A DNA stretch of 64,000 nt from Rhizobium sophorae (GTDB lineage: Bacteria; Pseudomonadota; Alphaproteobacteria; Rhizobiales; Rhizobiaceae), in the NCBI RefSeq assembly GCF_013087515.1, contig NZ_JABFCN010000031.1:1-64000 (forward strand), given 5' to 3'. The notes beneath the pieces are model-generated. The model saw only the letters and a program-made list of their open reading frames with translations, was not told where the DNA came from and ran no database searches. Position 1 is the stretch's first letter, and each line of letters begins with the position of its first letter. A program made the translations under genes and the position numbers. Positions 34,609-43,721 of the stretch are shown piece after piece.

Positions 34609-34805
34609 TTGGCGGGGGCGCTCCGGCGGCGCGGGGCTGCTTCGGCATCGGGCATGGTTCCTCCAAGCGCGATAAGGCGTTTTCCGGACTCTACACGAAC
34701 AAGCGTCTCCAACGCTTGGCGCACGAGAGCCGCCGTTTCCTTGGTCCCAGTTAATGACCTGGCCTTTTCCATAAGCGTGTCGTCGAGGTTGATAGTCGAT
34801 CTCAT
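34605..34805 (-). CDS. vapB: VapB-family antitoxin
   Basis: A 66-residue ribbon-helix-helix antitoxin: MRSTINLDDTLMEKARSLTG and ETAALVRQALETLVRVESGK form the VapB (type II) DNA-binding part, and the tail LIALGGTMPDAEAAPRRR wraps the toxin. ATG 34805 is chosen at the start of the family homology. The only apparently intact toxin-antitoxin pair between 26 and 37 kb. Confidence 0.9.
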   Translation of the reverse strand: MRSTINLDDTLMEKARSLTGTKETAALVRQALETLVRVESGKRLIALGGTMPDAEAAPRRRSAPAK

Positions 34806-35046
34806 GACCTGGCTCCCTTGTTGAGGCGCAAAAACTAGCACCAATTGGTGAAGAATTCCACGCCTAATTTCCGGCCCCATGTATTCGGAGTCCGATGAAG
34901 AGCCGCACGACACGGTAAATTCTCGGACAACCGGACCTCCATGAGCTACGGTCCGGAGCTTGAGCGCGCCCAGGAAGAATACGATCGGGTTCGAGACTAG
35001 CTCGACTGGTATCGGCCGACATTCGATTGCTTGGCCGGGCCGCTCA
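34806..35046. other. spacer, nothing recognised
   Basis: Contains the vapBC promoter region; no gene seen. Confidence 0.4.
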
Positions 35047-35445
35047 TCACGCGGCCGCGTTCATGAGATGGTCCGAGACGGTCGAGATAAACGCACGAAG
35101 ACGCTGAAGGCGTCGCAGGTCCCGGTGATATCCCATCCAGATGTCTCGCGCCGGCGGCGGCATCGGCATTTCCAGTCTGCGGATACCGGCAATCTGATCG
35201 CCGACGACGCGGGGCAGGACGGCGATCCCGACGCCTTGCCTGCACATGCGCCCCTGGACGTTGCGGTTGTTCGATCGCAGGATAGGTCTCGCGTTGGGGA
35301 AACTCTCTATAAGCCAAGCGATATCGGGGAACTGCCCGGTTGACGTATCGTGGGTGATCAGCCGGAAACCAGTCCCGTCGCCACATTTGGGATCAGGCGA
35401 CTCCTCGGCGATATAGACGCCGTACTCCAGCCTGAAGAGCCGCCG
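35047..35445 (-). pseudogene. LysR effector domain, C-terminal relic
   Basis: One minus frame reads RDQRRLFRLEYGVYIAEESP, DTSTGQFPDIAWLIESFPNA, GVGIAVLPRVVGDQIAGIRR and RDIWMGYHRDLRRLQRLRAF: the distal half of a LysR substrate-binding domain. The HTH and first half are missing. It lies beside a similarly truncated AraC piece. Confidence 0.65.
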
Positions 35446-35521
35446 CTGATCGCGTGCCGATCAAGGCGCTGATCGTCGTCAAGCAGTAAAGTAACTGTTT
35501 AAGTGTCTCCCGGACGGGGTG

Positions 35522-35749
35522 GAACCGGCGCGGCGAGCAGCCGACAGCGCGTGTGAAGGCAGTGCTGAACGCGCTTGCCGACTTGTAGCAAATCAAAAAG
35601 GCAACCTCCTCCATCATTGCCATCCCGGACTTGAGTGCCTCTTTGGCAAGCGCCATGCGCCACCGCAACAGGTACGAGATCTGGCCGATCCCGACGACGG
35701 CACGAAAGCGCGTCGCGAAGGCGGATCGCAAGACACCGCAGAGCCTCAC
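35522..35749 (-). pseudogene. AraC-family regulator, C-terminal HTH relic
   Basis: The minus strand encodes LRSAFATRFRAVVGIGQISY, LLRWRMALAKEALKSGMAMM and YKSASAFSTAFTRAVGCSPR followed by RF, the double HTH of cupin-type AraC regulators. The N-terminal ligand domain is missing: the frame opens abruptly beside a methyltransferase relic. Confidence 0.7.
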
Positions 35750-35752
35750 TTC

Positions 35753-36085
35753 TCAATTAAGCCAGCTTTGCCTCAAAGGCGCTGATCCGAGACAATCCAT
35801 CTGGGTGGTTCTTGCGCTCGGAAAGCGAAGGCTAAGCTGCGTCGCGAAGTCCGGGCCAGTTTCGATCAGCCCGAGATTTTCTACAGCCACGCCTTGATGC
35901 CGCAAGGCCTGTGTGAAAACGCCTGTCCCCGGGCCTAGTTTAATGACTGTGCCCGTCTCCGCAGATATTTCGGCTGTCATGAGAGAAGACGGCGCACGCC
36001 CTGACGGTGTAATGGAGGCGACCCGGAGGGGCGCGGAAAGCCACGCCCGAAAAAACAAAAAGGCATCGGCAGTCCTGTTCGTCAT
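35753..36085 (-). pseudogene. PmtA-like SAM methyltransferase, 5' fragment
   Basis: The ATG at 36085 starts LFFRAWLSAPLRVASITPSG and VIKLGPGTGVFTQALRHQGV, the SAM-binding motif of phospholipid N-methyltransferase (PmtA)-like or rRNA-dimethylase-like proteins, then LIETGPDFATQLSLRFPSAR. Homology ends near 35800; about half of a ~200-residue enzyme remains. It overlaps the preceding small membrane protein by 4 bases and is in frame with the MFS gene upstream. Confidence 0.65.
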
Positions 36086-36267
36086 CGCTTGCTGGCTCCC
36101 GGATTCAGGCGCATCGAATACCGTCGCTGAAGCCGCCACACCAAGGCTGTGAGTACTTCCGCGACAACAAGCAGGACCAGTATTTTCAGGGCGAGCGCGG
36201 ACGAATTGATGCCAGGAATGGCCAGCACAGCCAGGTAGCCGGCGGCGATGAACAAGCCGTTCCACAA
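36082..36267 (-). pseudogene. small membrane protein, 5'-truncated
   Basis: About 60 codons: WNGLFIAAGYLAVLAIPGIN, SSALALKILVLLVVAEVLTA, LVWRLQRRYSMRLN. Two hydrophobic helices with a basic end. The apparent TTG start is at the junction with the MFS gene, so the real start was probably lost. It was likely the first gene of a two-gene unit with the methyltransferase. Confidence 0.45.
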
Positions 36268-36269
36268 AG

Positions 36270-37066
36270 GTGCGGATCAGGAACGGCATGGAGAAGGCGT
36301 AAAAAGGCGCTCCTGCGAAGCCCAGGAAAATGGTGCCCGTGAACAACCAGCGGAACGCCGGGGACGACAGTAGGTCAAGGCTGGTTCGCAGAAATGGTTC
36401 ATCGCGAGCGGCTGTTGTTGGGAGAGGCGGAGTGGGACCGGCAACAAGAATGGTCAACAACCCGATCAAGATCCCGATGGCTCCAGCACCCATCAAAACG
36501 ATACGCCAGCCAAATAGGTCTGCAATCGCGCCGCCTGCCGCAAACCCCACCATCGTGCCTAGTGGGATGCCCATTGCGAACAGACCGATTGCAAGACCGC
36601 GCCGCTCGAGCCCTATTTTGCGGACGATGAGAGCATGACCTGACGGGACGGCGCCAGCCTCCCCGAATGCGACGCCGAAGCGTGTGAGGGCAAGGAACAT
36701 GAAACTGGCGGCAAAACCGCCGAGTGTCGTCATGACGCTCCAGATCAGGACGCAGGACACCAGTACGAACCTGGGCGATCCCCGATCTGCTGCACGGGCA
36801 AGCGGTAATGAGAGAAGGGCGTAGCAAACCGCAAAAGCGAGGCCCGTGAGTAAGCCCATCTGGGTGTCGGTCAGCGACAGGTCTGCTTTTATTTTTTCCG
36901 CCAGGATGAAGGGAAGTATCCGATCGATCTGCGAGAACGCGTTGATCAGGAGAAGCACGATGCATATTGCGGCCATTCGCAGGCCCTTTGCGTATTCCCG
37001 GCTGGACGCAACGGGTGGCGCTCGTGTCTCTGAAGGGTCTATTGACCGGGCGACAATTTCTGTCAT
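36270..37066 (-). pseudogene. MFS transporter, N-terminal part only
   Basis: The frame from ATG 37066 encodes the first seven or so membrane helices of a spinster-like MFS transporter: NAFSQIDRILPFILAEKIKA, DTQMGLLTGLAFAVCYALLS with motif A LARAADRGSPR, and RFGVAFGEAGAVPSGHALIV. After YAFSMPFLIRTF, near 36270, it passes into the small membrane gene in the wrong frame and then, still open, into the methyltransferase. About 265 of ~430 residues are MFS. It is divergent from the AraC gene at 37118. Confidence 0.75.
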
Positions 37067-37117
37067 CTTGAGGTCACTCCTCGCTTGGTTGCACCCTTAA
37101 GCTAGATGGAGTGTCCA

Positions 37118-38152
37118 ATGACCAGAATGCCCGAACCTTCAAGAAACTTGCCTATTCCTGCAGAAGAGGCGATGATGCCGGCGAGGAGCCACATATTGCC
37201 GTGGCCCCTGAAACAGCCGGAGCCCCGTTTGAATACGCCATTGCTCTCTGCCGTCACGGCCTACATCGAAGACCAGGGTGGCGGGCAAGGCCTGTTCCCG
37301 ACGGCCATAGAAGGTTTCAACATCGTCCGCTCGTTTCAGTCGATGATGCCTATGCGCAACATCTATCGGCCGTCGCTGTGCGTCGTGCTGGAAGGTGCGA
37401 AGGAGTTGCAGTTTGGCGATGAACATCTCAACTACCGCAGCATGGAGTGCTTGGTCGTCAGTGTCGGCGTCCCGGCGACCGGAAGGATCGTCGAGGCCAG
37501 TGCTGCAACGCCATATGTCGGCGTCATGGTCGATTTCGACGTGGCAACCGTGCGGGAGGTCCTCGAACAATTGGATATACCGCCAGTGCAGTCGGACACG
37601 ACCGGTCCTTGCGCTTTTATCGCCAAAGTGGATCAACCACTAGCCGATTGCATTCTCCGCCTGGTTCGACTTCTGGCAACTCCGAAGGCGATTCCGATCC
37701 TGGCGCCTTCGATCGTGCGCGAGATTTGCTATTGGCTGTTGAGCGGCCCGCATGGCGGCGAGATTTGCAAACTTGCCTGCCCGGAATCAAACATCGAACG
37801 TGTGGTAAGGGCCGTATCCCTGTTGCATACCAACTTCGCCGACACTTTACGCGTCGATCAGTTGGCCGATGTTGCGCGGATGAGCCAGTCTTCGTTTCAC
37901 CAGCATTTCAAGGCACTGACCTCGATGACTCCGCTCCAATTCCAGAAGCAATTACGGCTGCTAGAGGCGCGCCGCCTCATGGTCACGAAAGCTGCCAATG
38001 TGGCTGAAGCGGCCTACAAGGTCGGGTACGAGAGCGCGTCGCAGTTCAGCCGAGAATATTCGAGAACTTTTGGCGTCGCGCCTAAACAGGATGCTCTGAA
38101 CCAACAGCGCCTCCACAACGAATATGCGAGCCGCACCGTACGATCCGCGTGA
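37118..38152 (+). CDS. AraC-family transcriptional regulator
   Basis: A 344-residue AraC regulator with an N-terminal AraC_N domain (YIEDQGGGQGLFPTAIEGFN, YRPSLCVVLEGAKELQFGDE) and C-terminal double HTH (LADVARMSQSSFHQHFKALT, EAAYKVGYESASQFSREYSR). ATG 37118 follows GGAG; ATG 37106 is possible. It is complete and divergent from the broken MFS gene, its likely former target. Proteins of this branch often control oxidoreductase or efflux genes. Confidence 0.9.
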   Translation: MTRMPEPSRNLPIPAEEAMMPARSHILPWPLKQPEPRLNTPLLSAVTAYIEDQGGGQGLFPTAIEGFNIVRSFQSMMPMRNIYRPSLCVVLEGAKELQFGDEHLNYRSMECLVVSVGVPATGRIVEASAATPYVGVMVDFDVATVREVLEQLDIPPVQSDTTGPCAFIAKVDQPLADCILRLVRLLATPKAIPILAPSIVREICYWLLSGPHGGEICKLACPESNIERVVRAVSLLHTNFADTLRVDQLADVARMSQSSFHQHFKALTSMTPLQFQKQLRLLEARRLMVTKAANVAEAAYKVGYESASQFSREYSRTFGVAPKQDALNQQRLHNEYASRTVRSA

Positions 38153-38185
38153 TCTCTCAGGAAGCAGTTTCCGGCTAGGCACTTT

Positions 38186-39343
38186 TTACCAAGCTGCTTC
38201 GTAGATCCTCGCGGCATCCGACAGCGACACCGTGCGCGGGTTGTTGACCAGCAAGCGGGTCTGCTCCATCGCACTTTCCGCTAGCATAGGAAGCTCTTCC
38301 TTGGGAATTCCTACATCCCTTAGGCGTACAGGGAGGTTCAGGCGCACAGGCAGCATTGCCAACCCTTCGATAAAACCGGAAAGCCGCTCGGCCTGACCGG
38401 CTGGCTCAAGGTGAGGAAAGATACAAGGCGCCAGCTCGGCATAGGCATCGCCACACGCGGTTTCGTTGAAGCGCAGCACATGCGGCAGGACCAGACTGTT
38501 GGAAAGGCCGTGCGCAACGTGATAGCGGCCACCGATCGGGTAGGCGAGAGCATGGACGGCAGCGACCGGCGAATTGGCAAAGGCCTGGCCAGCCAGCATG
38601 GCGCCGAGCAGCATCGCCTGTCGGGCGGCCAGATCAGTTCCGTTCATGACTGCGACTTCGATATTCGCCCCGAGAAGCCGAAGAGCCTCTTTGGCAAGGG
38701 CACGGGAAACCGGATTGTTGTTCGTACTCGCGGAGGTAAAGGCCTCGATGGCGTGCACCATGGCGTCAATCCCCGTTGCAGCCGTCACGGCTGGAGGAAG
38801 GCCGAGGGTCAGCTCCGCGTCGAGAAGAGCTACGTCCGGTAAGAGCACCGGCGATACGATGCCCTTTTTTTCGTATGCGCCGGTTGTGACAATGGAAATC
38901 GGCGTGACTTCGGAGCCGGTGCCCGCCGTTGTCGGCACCAGCACCAGCGGCAGGCGCTGTCCGCTTACTTTGCCTACTCCATAGATATCATCGAGGGCTT
39001 CGCCGCTTTTGCAGAGCAGGGCCACCAGCTTTGCCACATCGAGCGACGAGCCGCCGCCAATGCCAAGTACACCCGTGGCGCCGAAACCGATCGCCTGCGC
39101 CATAGCCGAATGAATGATGGCTTCCGGCGGATCGGCGACAACGCCGGTAAAAAGCGACATTTCAGCGCCGCCGTCCGCAAGGCTTGCCAGGGCCGGCTGA
39201 ACGAGCCCCGCCTTGGCGACCCCTTCGTCCGAAATCACCACGACGCGCGGCCCAAGTCGGGCTTTCGTCAGCTCCGAAAGCCTCGCGATGCAACCCGGTC
39301 CCGCGATGATCTGCGGGACGGTCGCGAATGTGAATGTGGACAT
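38186..39343 (-). CDS. iron-containing alcohol dehydrogenase
   Basis: A 385-residue group III Fe-ADH. The NAD-binding glycine motif is GVLGIGGGSSLDVAKLVALL; the metal ligands lie in ATGIDAMVHAIEAFTSASTN and HALAYPIGGRYHVAHGLSNS. Group III enzymes oxidise or reduce diverse alcohols, lactaldehyde or hydroxy acids. The start is 12 bases beyond the stop of the carbon-nitrogen hydrolase gene, so it is the last gene of the urtA-like operon. This suggests that the hydrolase product, or a hydroxylated amide, is further processed here. Confidence 0.92.
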   Translation of the reverse strand: MSTFTFATVPQIIAGPGCIARLSELTKARLGPRVVVISDEGVAKAGLVQPALASLADGGAEMSLFTGVVADPPEAIIHSAMAQAIGFGATGVLGIGGGSSLDVAKLVALLCKSGEALDDIYGVGKVSGQRLPLVLVPTTAGTGSEVTPISIVTTGAYEKKGIVSPVLLPDVALLDAELTLGLPPAVTAATGIDAMVHAIEAFTSASTNNNPVSRALAKEALRLLGANIEVAVMNGTDLAARQAMLLGAMLAGQAFANSPVAAVHALAYPIGGRYHVAHGLSNSLVLPHVLRFNETACGDAYAELAPCIFPHLEPAGQAERLSGFIEGLAMLPVRLNLPVRLRDVGIPKEELPMLAESAMEQTRLLVNNPRTVSLSDAARIYEAAW

Positions 39344-39355
39344 CTTGCCGGTCTC

Positions 39356-41107
39356 TCACTGATGCCACTTGACGAGCGGCTGATAGTGATGCGGCTGGCG
39401 CATGACGACAAGATCCTTTCGCCGGACGATGTTCGTCGGATACGGCGTATCGAGATTGGTGGTGTCGACGGCTGCCGCCGCAATCCCGTCCTCGTCCAGG
39501 ATTGCCGATTCCTGGCGCGGAAAGGCAAAGGAATCCGGCCCGAATACTGCGCTCTTGCCCAGGTACCCCCGCGCCGCATCCAGCACATTGGCGAAGGCGA
39601 AATAGAGGTTGTTCTCGCCGCCGCGCACGCGCAAGGCATGCCAGTGATAGGGATCGGCGCCCTTGGGGATCGGATAGTTATGCGGAATTTTCGTGCCGTT
39701 GTGGCTGCCGGTGAAAGTGCCTGCTATGGCTGATGGGCAAGCGACCACGTCGCATCCCATCAGCGCGAGCGAACGGATGGCTTCGGGATAGAGCGCATCA
39801 TGGCCGACCGCCAGGCCGACCCGGCCGATGGCAAGATCGTAGACTTTCCATTCGTCGCCGGCCGTCGCCCAGCTGTCGGTAATGCCGAGATGCGTCTTGC
39901 GATAGCTGCCCACGAGCCCCTCGGGGCCAGCGAGAACAGCGCTGTTGTAGACCTTGTCCCCGTCCTCTTCGGCAAATCCGGCGACAAGATAGAAACCGAG
40001 CTTCATCGCCAGACGAACGAAGGCCGATACCGTCGGGCCCGAGAGCGGTTCCGCCCGGCCTTGCGGGGCCTCCAGTCCGGTCAGCGACAGTTCCGGGAAA
40101 ACCAGAATATCCGGTGCTGTCGTTGCCTTCGCCTCGGCTGCCAGATCCGCGATGCGGGCGAGATTATCGGCGACGAGGGAGGTGGGGGCGAACTGGGCGA
40201 CGGCGGCGCGGGATGCGCGTCCGCGCGGGATCGGCTGGTAGCCATAGAGACGGAAGTAATCGCCCGGATTCCAGGTGAAGCTGTTGGTCATCATGTTCAT
40301 GTAGAGCTCGGGCCGGCGGGACTTGAATACCGGCTCGAACAAGACCTCGCGGCGGCGGGCGCGGGCAAGATCGACCGTGCCATAGGCGATCCCGTCGCCC
40401 GTATCGATCGATACGGCAACCGTACCGTCGGGCTCGATTAGGCAGCTTCCACCGGAAAACTGCACCGTTCTCTCCAGCCCCCAACGGTTGCTTTCGATGA
40501 CATAGCAGGCGTTTTCGAAGGCGCGGTTGATCCAGTAGGGTGCCGGCGTGCGCTCCTGCAGCCAGTTGGAGATATGGCAGATGATGTCGGCACCGGCGAG
40601 TGCCTCCAGCCGCGCTGTCTCGAAGAAGTGCAGATCCATGCAGACCAGCATCGAGATCCGGCCGATCTCGGTTTCGAAGACCTCGTGGACGATGTCGCCG
40701 TTGGCAGCCCATTTCGGCTCGGCGATATAGGGATGCGATTTGCGATGCCGGCCAACGACGCCGTCTGGACCGATCAGGACGGCGGTATTGTAGTAAAGAT
40801 CACTTGCCGGGTCGACTTCCGGCATGCCGACCACGATATAGCAGCGGTGTTTGCTGGCAATGGCCTGGAAAACATCCGTGGTCGCTCCGGGGATAGTCTC
40901 GACGAAAGGTTTCACCTCGGCCCTGTCGAACCAGCAATAGCCGGTCGTGCCCATTTCGGGCGTGACGATCAGGCGTGCGCCTGCCTCCGCTGCCTCTTCG
41001 CAAAGGGCTGCCAGCCGGCTGATATTGCGCGCCTTTTCGAACATGGTCGGCTCAAACTGGATGGTGGCCGCGGTATAGCTTTGGGTCGATGTCATGGTTG
41101 TTCCCAT
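39356..41107 (-). CDS. carbon-nitrogen hydrolase with two nitrilase domains, second lacking the catalytic Cys
   Basis: A 583-residue protein with two tandem nitrilase-superfamily domains. Domain 1 (~residues 11-260) has the triad Glu51 (VTPEMGTTGY), Lys123 (RHRKSHPYIAE) and Cys156 (MLVCMDLHF). Domain 2 (~300-560) keeps Glu339 (VFPELSLTG) and Lys404 (SYRKTHLG) but reads AVGHDALYPE where Cys is expected, so the nucleophile is His436. Domain 1 should cleave an amide, carbamoyl or nitrile bond; domain 2 is likely structural or regulatory. It is co-transcribed with the ABC transporter. The start could be 41095. Confidence 0.9.
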   Translation of the reverse strand: MGTTMTSTQSYTAATIQFEPTMFEKARNISRLAALCEEAAEAGARLIVTPEMGTTGYCWFDRAEVKPFVETIPGATTDVFQAIASKHRCYIVVGMPEVDPASDLYYNTAVLIGPDGVVGRHRKSHPYIAEPKWAANGDIVHEVFETEIGRISMLVCMDLHFFETARLEALAGADIICHISNWLQERTPAPYWINRAFENACYVIESNRWGLERTVQFSGGSCLIEPDGTVAVSIDTGDGIAYGTVDLARARRREVLFEPVFKSRRPELYMNMMTNSFTWNPGDYFRLYGYQPIPRGRASRAAVAQFAPTSLVADNLARIADLAAEAKATTAPDILVFPELSLTGLEAPQGRAEPLSGPTVSAFVRLAMKLGFYLVAGFAEEDGDKVYNSAVLAGPEGLVGSYRKTHLGITDSWATAGDEWKVYDLAIGRVGLAVGHDALYPEAIRSLALMGCDVVACPSAIAGTFTGSHNGTKIPHNYPIPKGADPYHWHALRVRGGENNLYFAFANVLDAARGYLGKSAVFGPDSFAFPRQESAILDEDGIAAAAVDTTNLDTPYPTNIVRRKDLVVMRQPHHYQPLVKWHQ

Positions 41108-41134
41108 TGTCTCTATGAAAGAATATCGTCTGTT

Positions 41135-41830
41135 TCAGACAGCCATATGCCGATGAACAAGCGCGTCGGAGAGCGTGTCGATGGCGCCGGCCGCGACCAC
41201 GCCTCCCTTCTCCAGCATTGCGAACTGGTGAGACGCGTGCCGCGCAAAGGCGACGTTTTGCTCAACAAGGATGATCGTCATGCCGATCTCGCGATTGAGC
41301 CGAATGATGATCTTTTCAATCTCCTCGACGATGGAAGGTTGGATGCCTTCGTTAGGTTCGTCGAGAAGCAGCACTTTCGGATCTGCGGCCAGCGCGCGGG
41401 CGATGGCGAGCTGCTGCTGCTGGCCGCCCGAAAGCACGCCGCCCGGCCGATCGAGATTGGCCATCAGGTATGGAAAGAGCTCCGGCACCAGCGCAGGAAT
41501 CTCGCGTTTGCCATCGGTGCGGGCAAAGGCGCCCATCAGGATGTTCTCGCGGATGGTAAAATCGGGAATGATCTCCCGGCCCTGGGGGACGTAAGCAATA
41601 CCGGCCCTTGCCCTTTCATGCGTTGGGGATGCGGCCATGTCCTTTCCCTGCAGACGCATCTCGCCCGTCATGCGGTCGGTCAATGCCATCAGGGTTTTCA
41701 ACAGGGTCGTCTTGCCGGTGCCGTTGCGGCCGAGAATGCTTGTCACCTTGCCGGCCGGGACATCGAGCGTGATGCCGTGCAGGATATGGCTGCGGCCGTA
41801 AAAGCTGTGCACGTCTTTCAATGACAGCAT
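41135..41830 (-). CDS. branched-chain/urea-type ABC transporter ATPase (LivF/UrtE-like)
   Basis: A 231-residue ATPase: Walker A GRNGTGKTTLLKTLM, signature LSGGQQQQLAIARAL, Walker B KVLLLDEPNEGIQPSIVEEI and His in ILVEQNVAFA (Q in the usual LivF style). DEPNEGIQPSI is characteristic of UrtE rather than LivF. It overlaps the preceding ATPase gene by one base. It forms a heterodimer with the UrtD-like protein to power uptake. Confidence 0.93.
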   Translation of the reverse strand: MLSLKDVHSFYGRSHILHGITLDVPAGKVTSILGRNGTGKTTLLKTLMALTDRMTGEMRLQGKDMAASPTHERARAGIAYVPQGREIIPDFTIRENILMGAFARTDGKREIPALVPELFPYLMANLDRPGGVLSGGQQQQLAIARALAADPKVLLLDEPNEGIQPSIVEEIEKIIIRLNREIGMTIILVEQNVAFARHASHQFAMLEKGGVVAAGAIDTLSDALVHRHMAV

Positions 41831-42579
41831 CAGGATATTCCTTTTGAACCGAGATAGGCTTCGCGGACTTTCGGATTGCGTTCGATATCTTCGACGCTTC
41901 CTTCCGCCAGAACCTCTCCGAGATGGAGAACGGTGATGCGCTCGGCGATTTCGCGGACGAACCCCATGTCGTGTTCGACAACGAGAATCGTATGGCGACC
42001 TTTGAGATTGTTGATGATCTCCGCCGTCTTGCGGGTTTCCGCCTGGGTCATCCCGGCTGTTGGCTCGTCGAGCAGAACCACCTTAGGATCCTGAACGATG
42101 AGCATGCCGAGCTCCAGCCACTGTGTCTGACCGTGGCTCAAATAGGCGGCCATCACGTCGTGCTCGGCATCGAGGCCGATGAGGGCAAGGACGTCGTCGA
42201 CGCGGTTTGCCTCCGCTCGTGAAAAGCCGAAGCGAAGATTGGCGAGCACCGAAGGATTGCGGCAATTGGCGACCTCCAGATTCTGTCGCACGGTAAGATC
42301 GCGAAAGACGCTGGGGATCTGGAATTTCCGGCCTATGCCGGCGCGTGCAATGCGATGTTCGGGCCAGTTGGTGATGTCGGTGTCGTAGACGAAGACCCTG
42401 CCTTGCGTGCTGCGCGTCTTGCCGCTGACCAAATCCATCAAAGTCGTCTTACCCGCGCCGTTTGCGCCAAGCAGCACACGCAGCTCGCCGTCGAAGACGG
42501 TGATGCTGACATTGTTGACGGCGCGGAAGCCGCCGAAATCGACGCTGAGACCGTCGATGGTCAATGCGATCGCACTCAT
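41830..42579 (-). CDS. ABC transporter ATPase (LivG/UrtD-like)
   Basis: A 249-residue ATPase with Walker A GANGAGKTTLMDLVSGKT, Walker B KVVLLDEPTAGMTQAETRKT and H-loop LVVEHDMGFVREI. The signature is YLSHGQTQWLELGMLI in place of LSGGQ, which is normal for UrtD. ATG 42579 lies 2 bases from the permease stop. UrtD features outweigh LivG, so a urea- or amide-type substrate is likely. Confidence 0.93.
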   Translation of the reverse strand: MSAIALTIDGLSVDFGGFRAVNNVSITVFDGELRVLLGANGAGKTTLMDLVSGKTRSTQGRVFVYDTDITNWPEHRIARAGIGRKFQIPSVFRDLTVRQNLEVANCRNPSVLANLRFGFSRAEANRVDDVLALIGLDAEHDVMAAYLSHGQTQWLELGMLIVQDPKVVLLDEPTAGMTQAETRKTAEIINNLKGRHTILVVEHDMGFVREIAERITVLHLGEVLAEGSVEDIERNPKVREAYLGSKGIS

Positions 42580-42580
42580 A

Positions 42581-43720
42581 TCACAATGCCTCGCTTTGTT
42601 GCTGCAGCGGTGAAGATGCCGCGCCGGGTTTGAGCCGGCGGATAAACTGCCGCAGCACATCATGCGCAACGCCGCCAAGGCCGCGCGGCATGAACAAAAC
42701 GACCAGCACGAAGATGAGACCGATGATCGCCTTCCATGCCTCGACCAGCGCTTCGGTCTCGCTGACCTCCGCCTCGATCATGTTGATCAAGATCGCGCCG
42801 ATGCAGGCGCCAAGTAGGGAGGAGCGGCCGCCGACGGCAGCCCAGACCACCATCGTCACGGAAAAGGACAGGTCCATGAACGTCGGAGACGCAAACTCCG
42901 CAACGACCACGTAGAGCATGCCGGCAACGCCGGCGATGCCCGCCGAAATCACGAAGAAGAACACCTGGTAAAGCGAGACGTCGAAGCCGAGATAGCGGGC
43001 CCGCACATGATCGTCGCGGATCGCCTGCAGGATCATGCCCGCGCGGGTTTCAACGATGAGACGGGCACCGATGAGCGTCAGCGACAGGCATGCGGCACAC
43101 AGATAATAGGTCGCCCGGCTATAGGGATCGAATTCGATGCCACCGATCGTCAGCCAACCAAGATCCGTCAGACCGTTGAAGCCGTTTGTCACCGGTTGCG
43201 CATCGACCATGACGAGACGGACAAGCAGAACGAGCGCCAGCGTGATGATCGAGACGAAAACCCCGGAAATGCGCTTGCGGAAAACCAGCATGCCGAGTGC
43301 TCCGGCAATTACCACCGGAAGCAGGATGCCGAGCACAAGACCCACCGACTGACTTTGAAATGGAAGCCAGAGGAAGGAGCCCTTGTTGATGCAGCAAAGC
43401 TCCGTCGGCGCGCCGGGCTCGGCATTCCAGAGCATGAAATCAGGAACCGGCTTGTCGGAGCCCTGTTGCAGACTGGTCAGGCTCGACAGCTTCAGCGACA
43501 TGGCCAGCATGTAGGCGCCGAGACCGAAAAACAATCCCTGGCCGAGATTGAGAATACCGGCATATCCCCATGTGAGCGCGATGGCGACGCCCAGCATGCC
43601 GTAGACCAGGTACTTCGAAATGCGGTTCAGCCAGAATTCGTCGCCAAAAACGGGCGCTGCAAATATCACCGCGATGAAGAGCACATAGGCGGCGACCTGG
43701 AATTTCCGTTCGATGCTCAT
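42581..43720 (-). CDS. ABC transporter permease (LivM/UrtC-like)
   Basis: A 379-residue inner-membrane permease with about ten helices. ALTWGYAGILNLGQGLFFGL is the conserved N-terminal LivM/UrtC motif, and VWAAVGGRSSLLGACIGAIL the cytoplasmic EAA-like loop. The long periplasmic loop after helix 3 (LMLWNAEPGAPTELCC-type, ~residues 90-120) is typical of UrtC. ATG 43720 is one base after the upstream permease stop. Confidence 0.92.
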   Translation of the reverse strand: MSIERKFQVAAYVLFIAVIFAAPVFGDEFWLNRISKYLVYGMLGVAIALTWGYAGILNLGQGLFFGLGAYMLAMSLKLSSLTSLQQGSDKPVPDFMLWNAEPGAPTELCCINKGSFLWLPFQSQSVGLVLGILLPVVIAGALGMLVFRKRISGVFVSIITLALVLLVRLVMVDAQPVTNGFNGLTDLGWLTIGGIEFDPYSRATYYLCAACLSLTLIGARLIVETRAGMILQAIRDDHVRARYLGFDVSLYQVFFFVISAGIAGVAGMLYVVVAEFASPTFMDLSFSVTMVVWAAVGGRSSLLGACIGAILINMIEAEVSETEALVEAWKAIIGLIFVLVVLFMPRGLGGVAHDVLRQFIRRLKPGAASSPLQQQSEAL

Positions 43721-43721
43721 G

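Noticed and set aside
40574..41824. 416-codon plus-strand open frame
   Set aside because: It runs opposite the nitrilase and UrtE-like genes and has no family resemblance.
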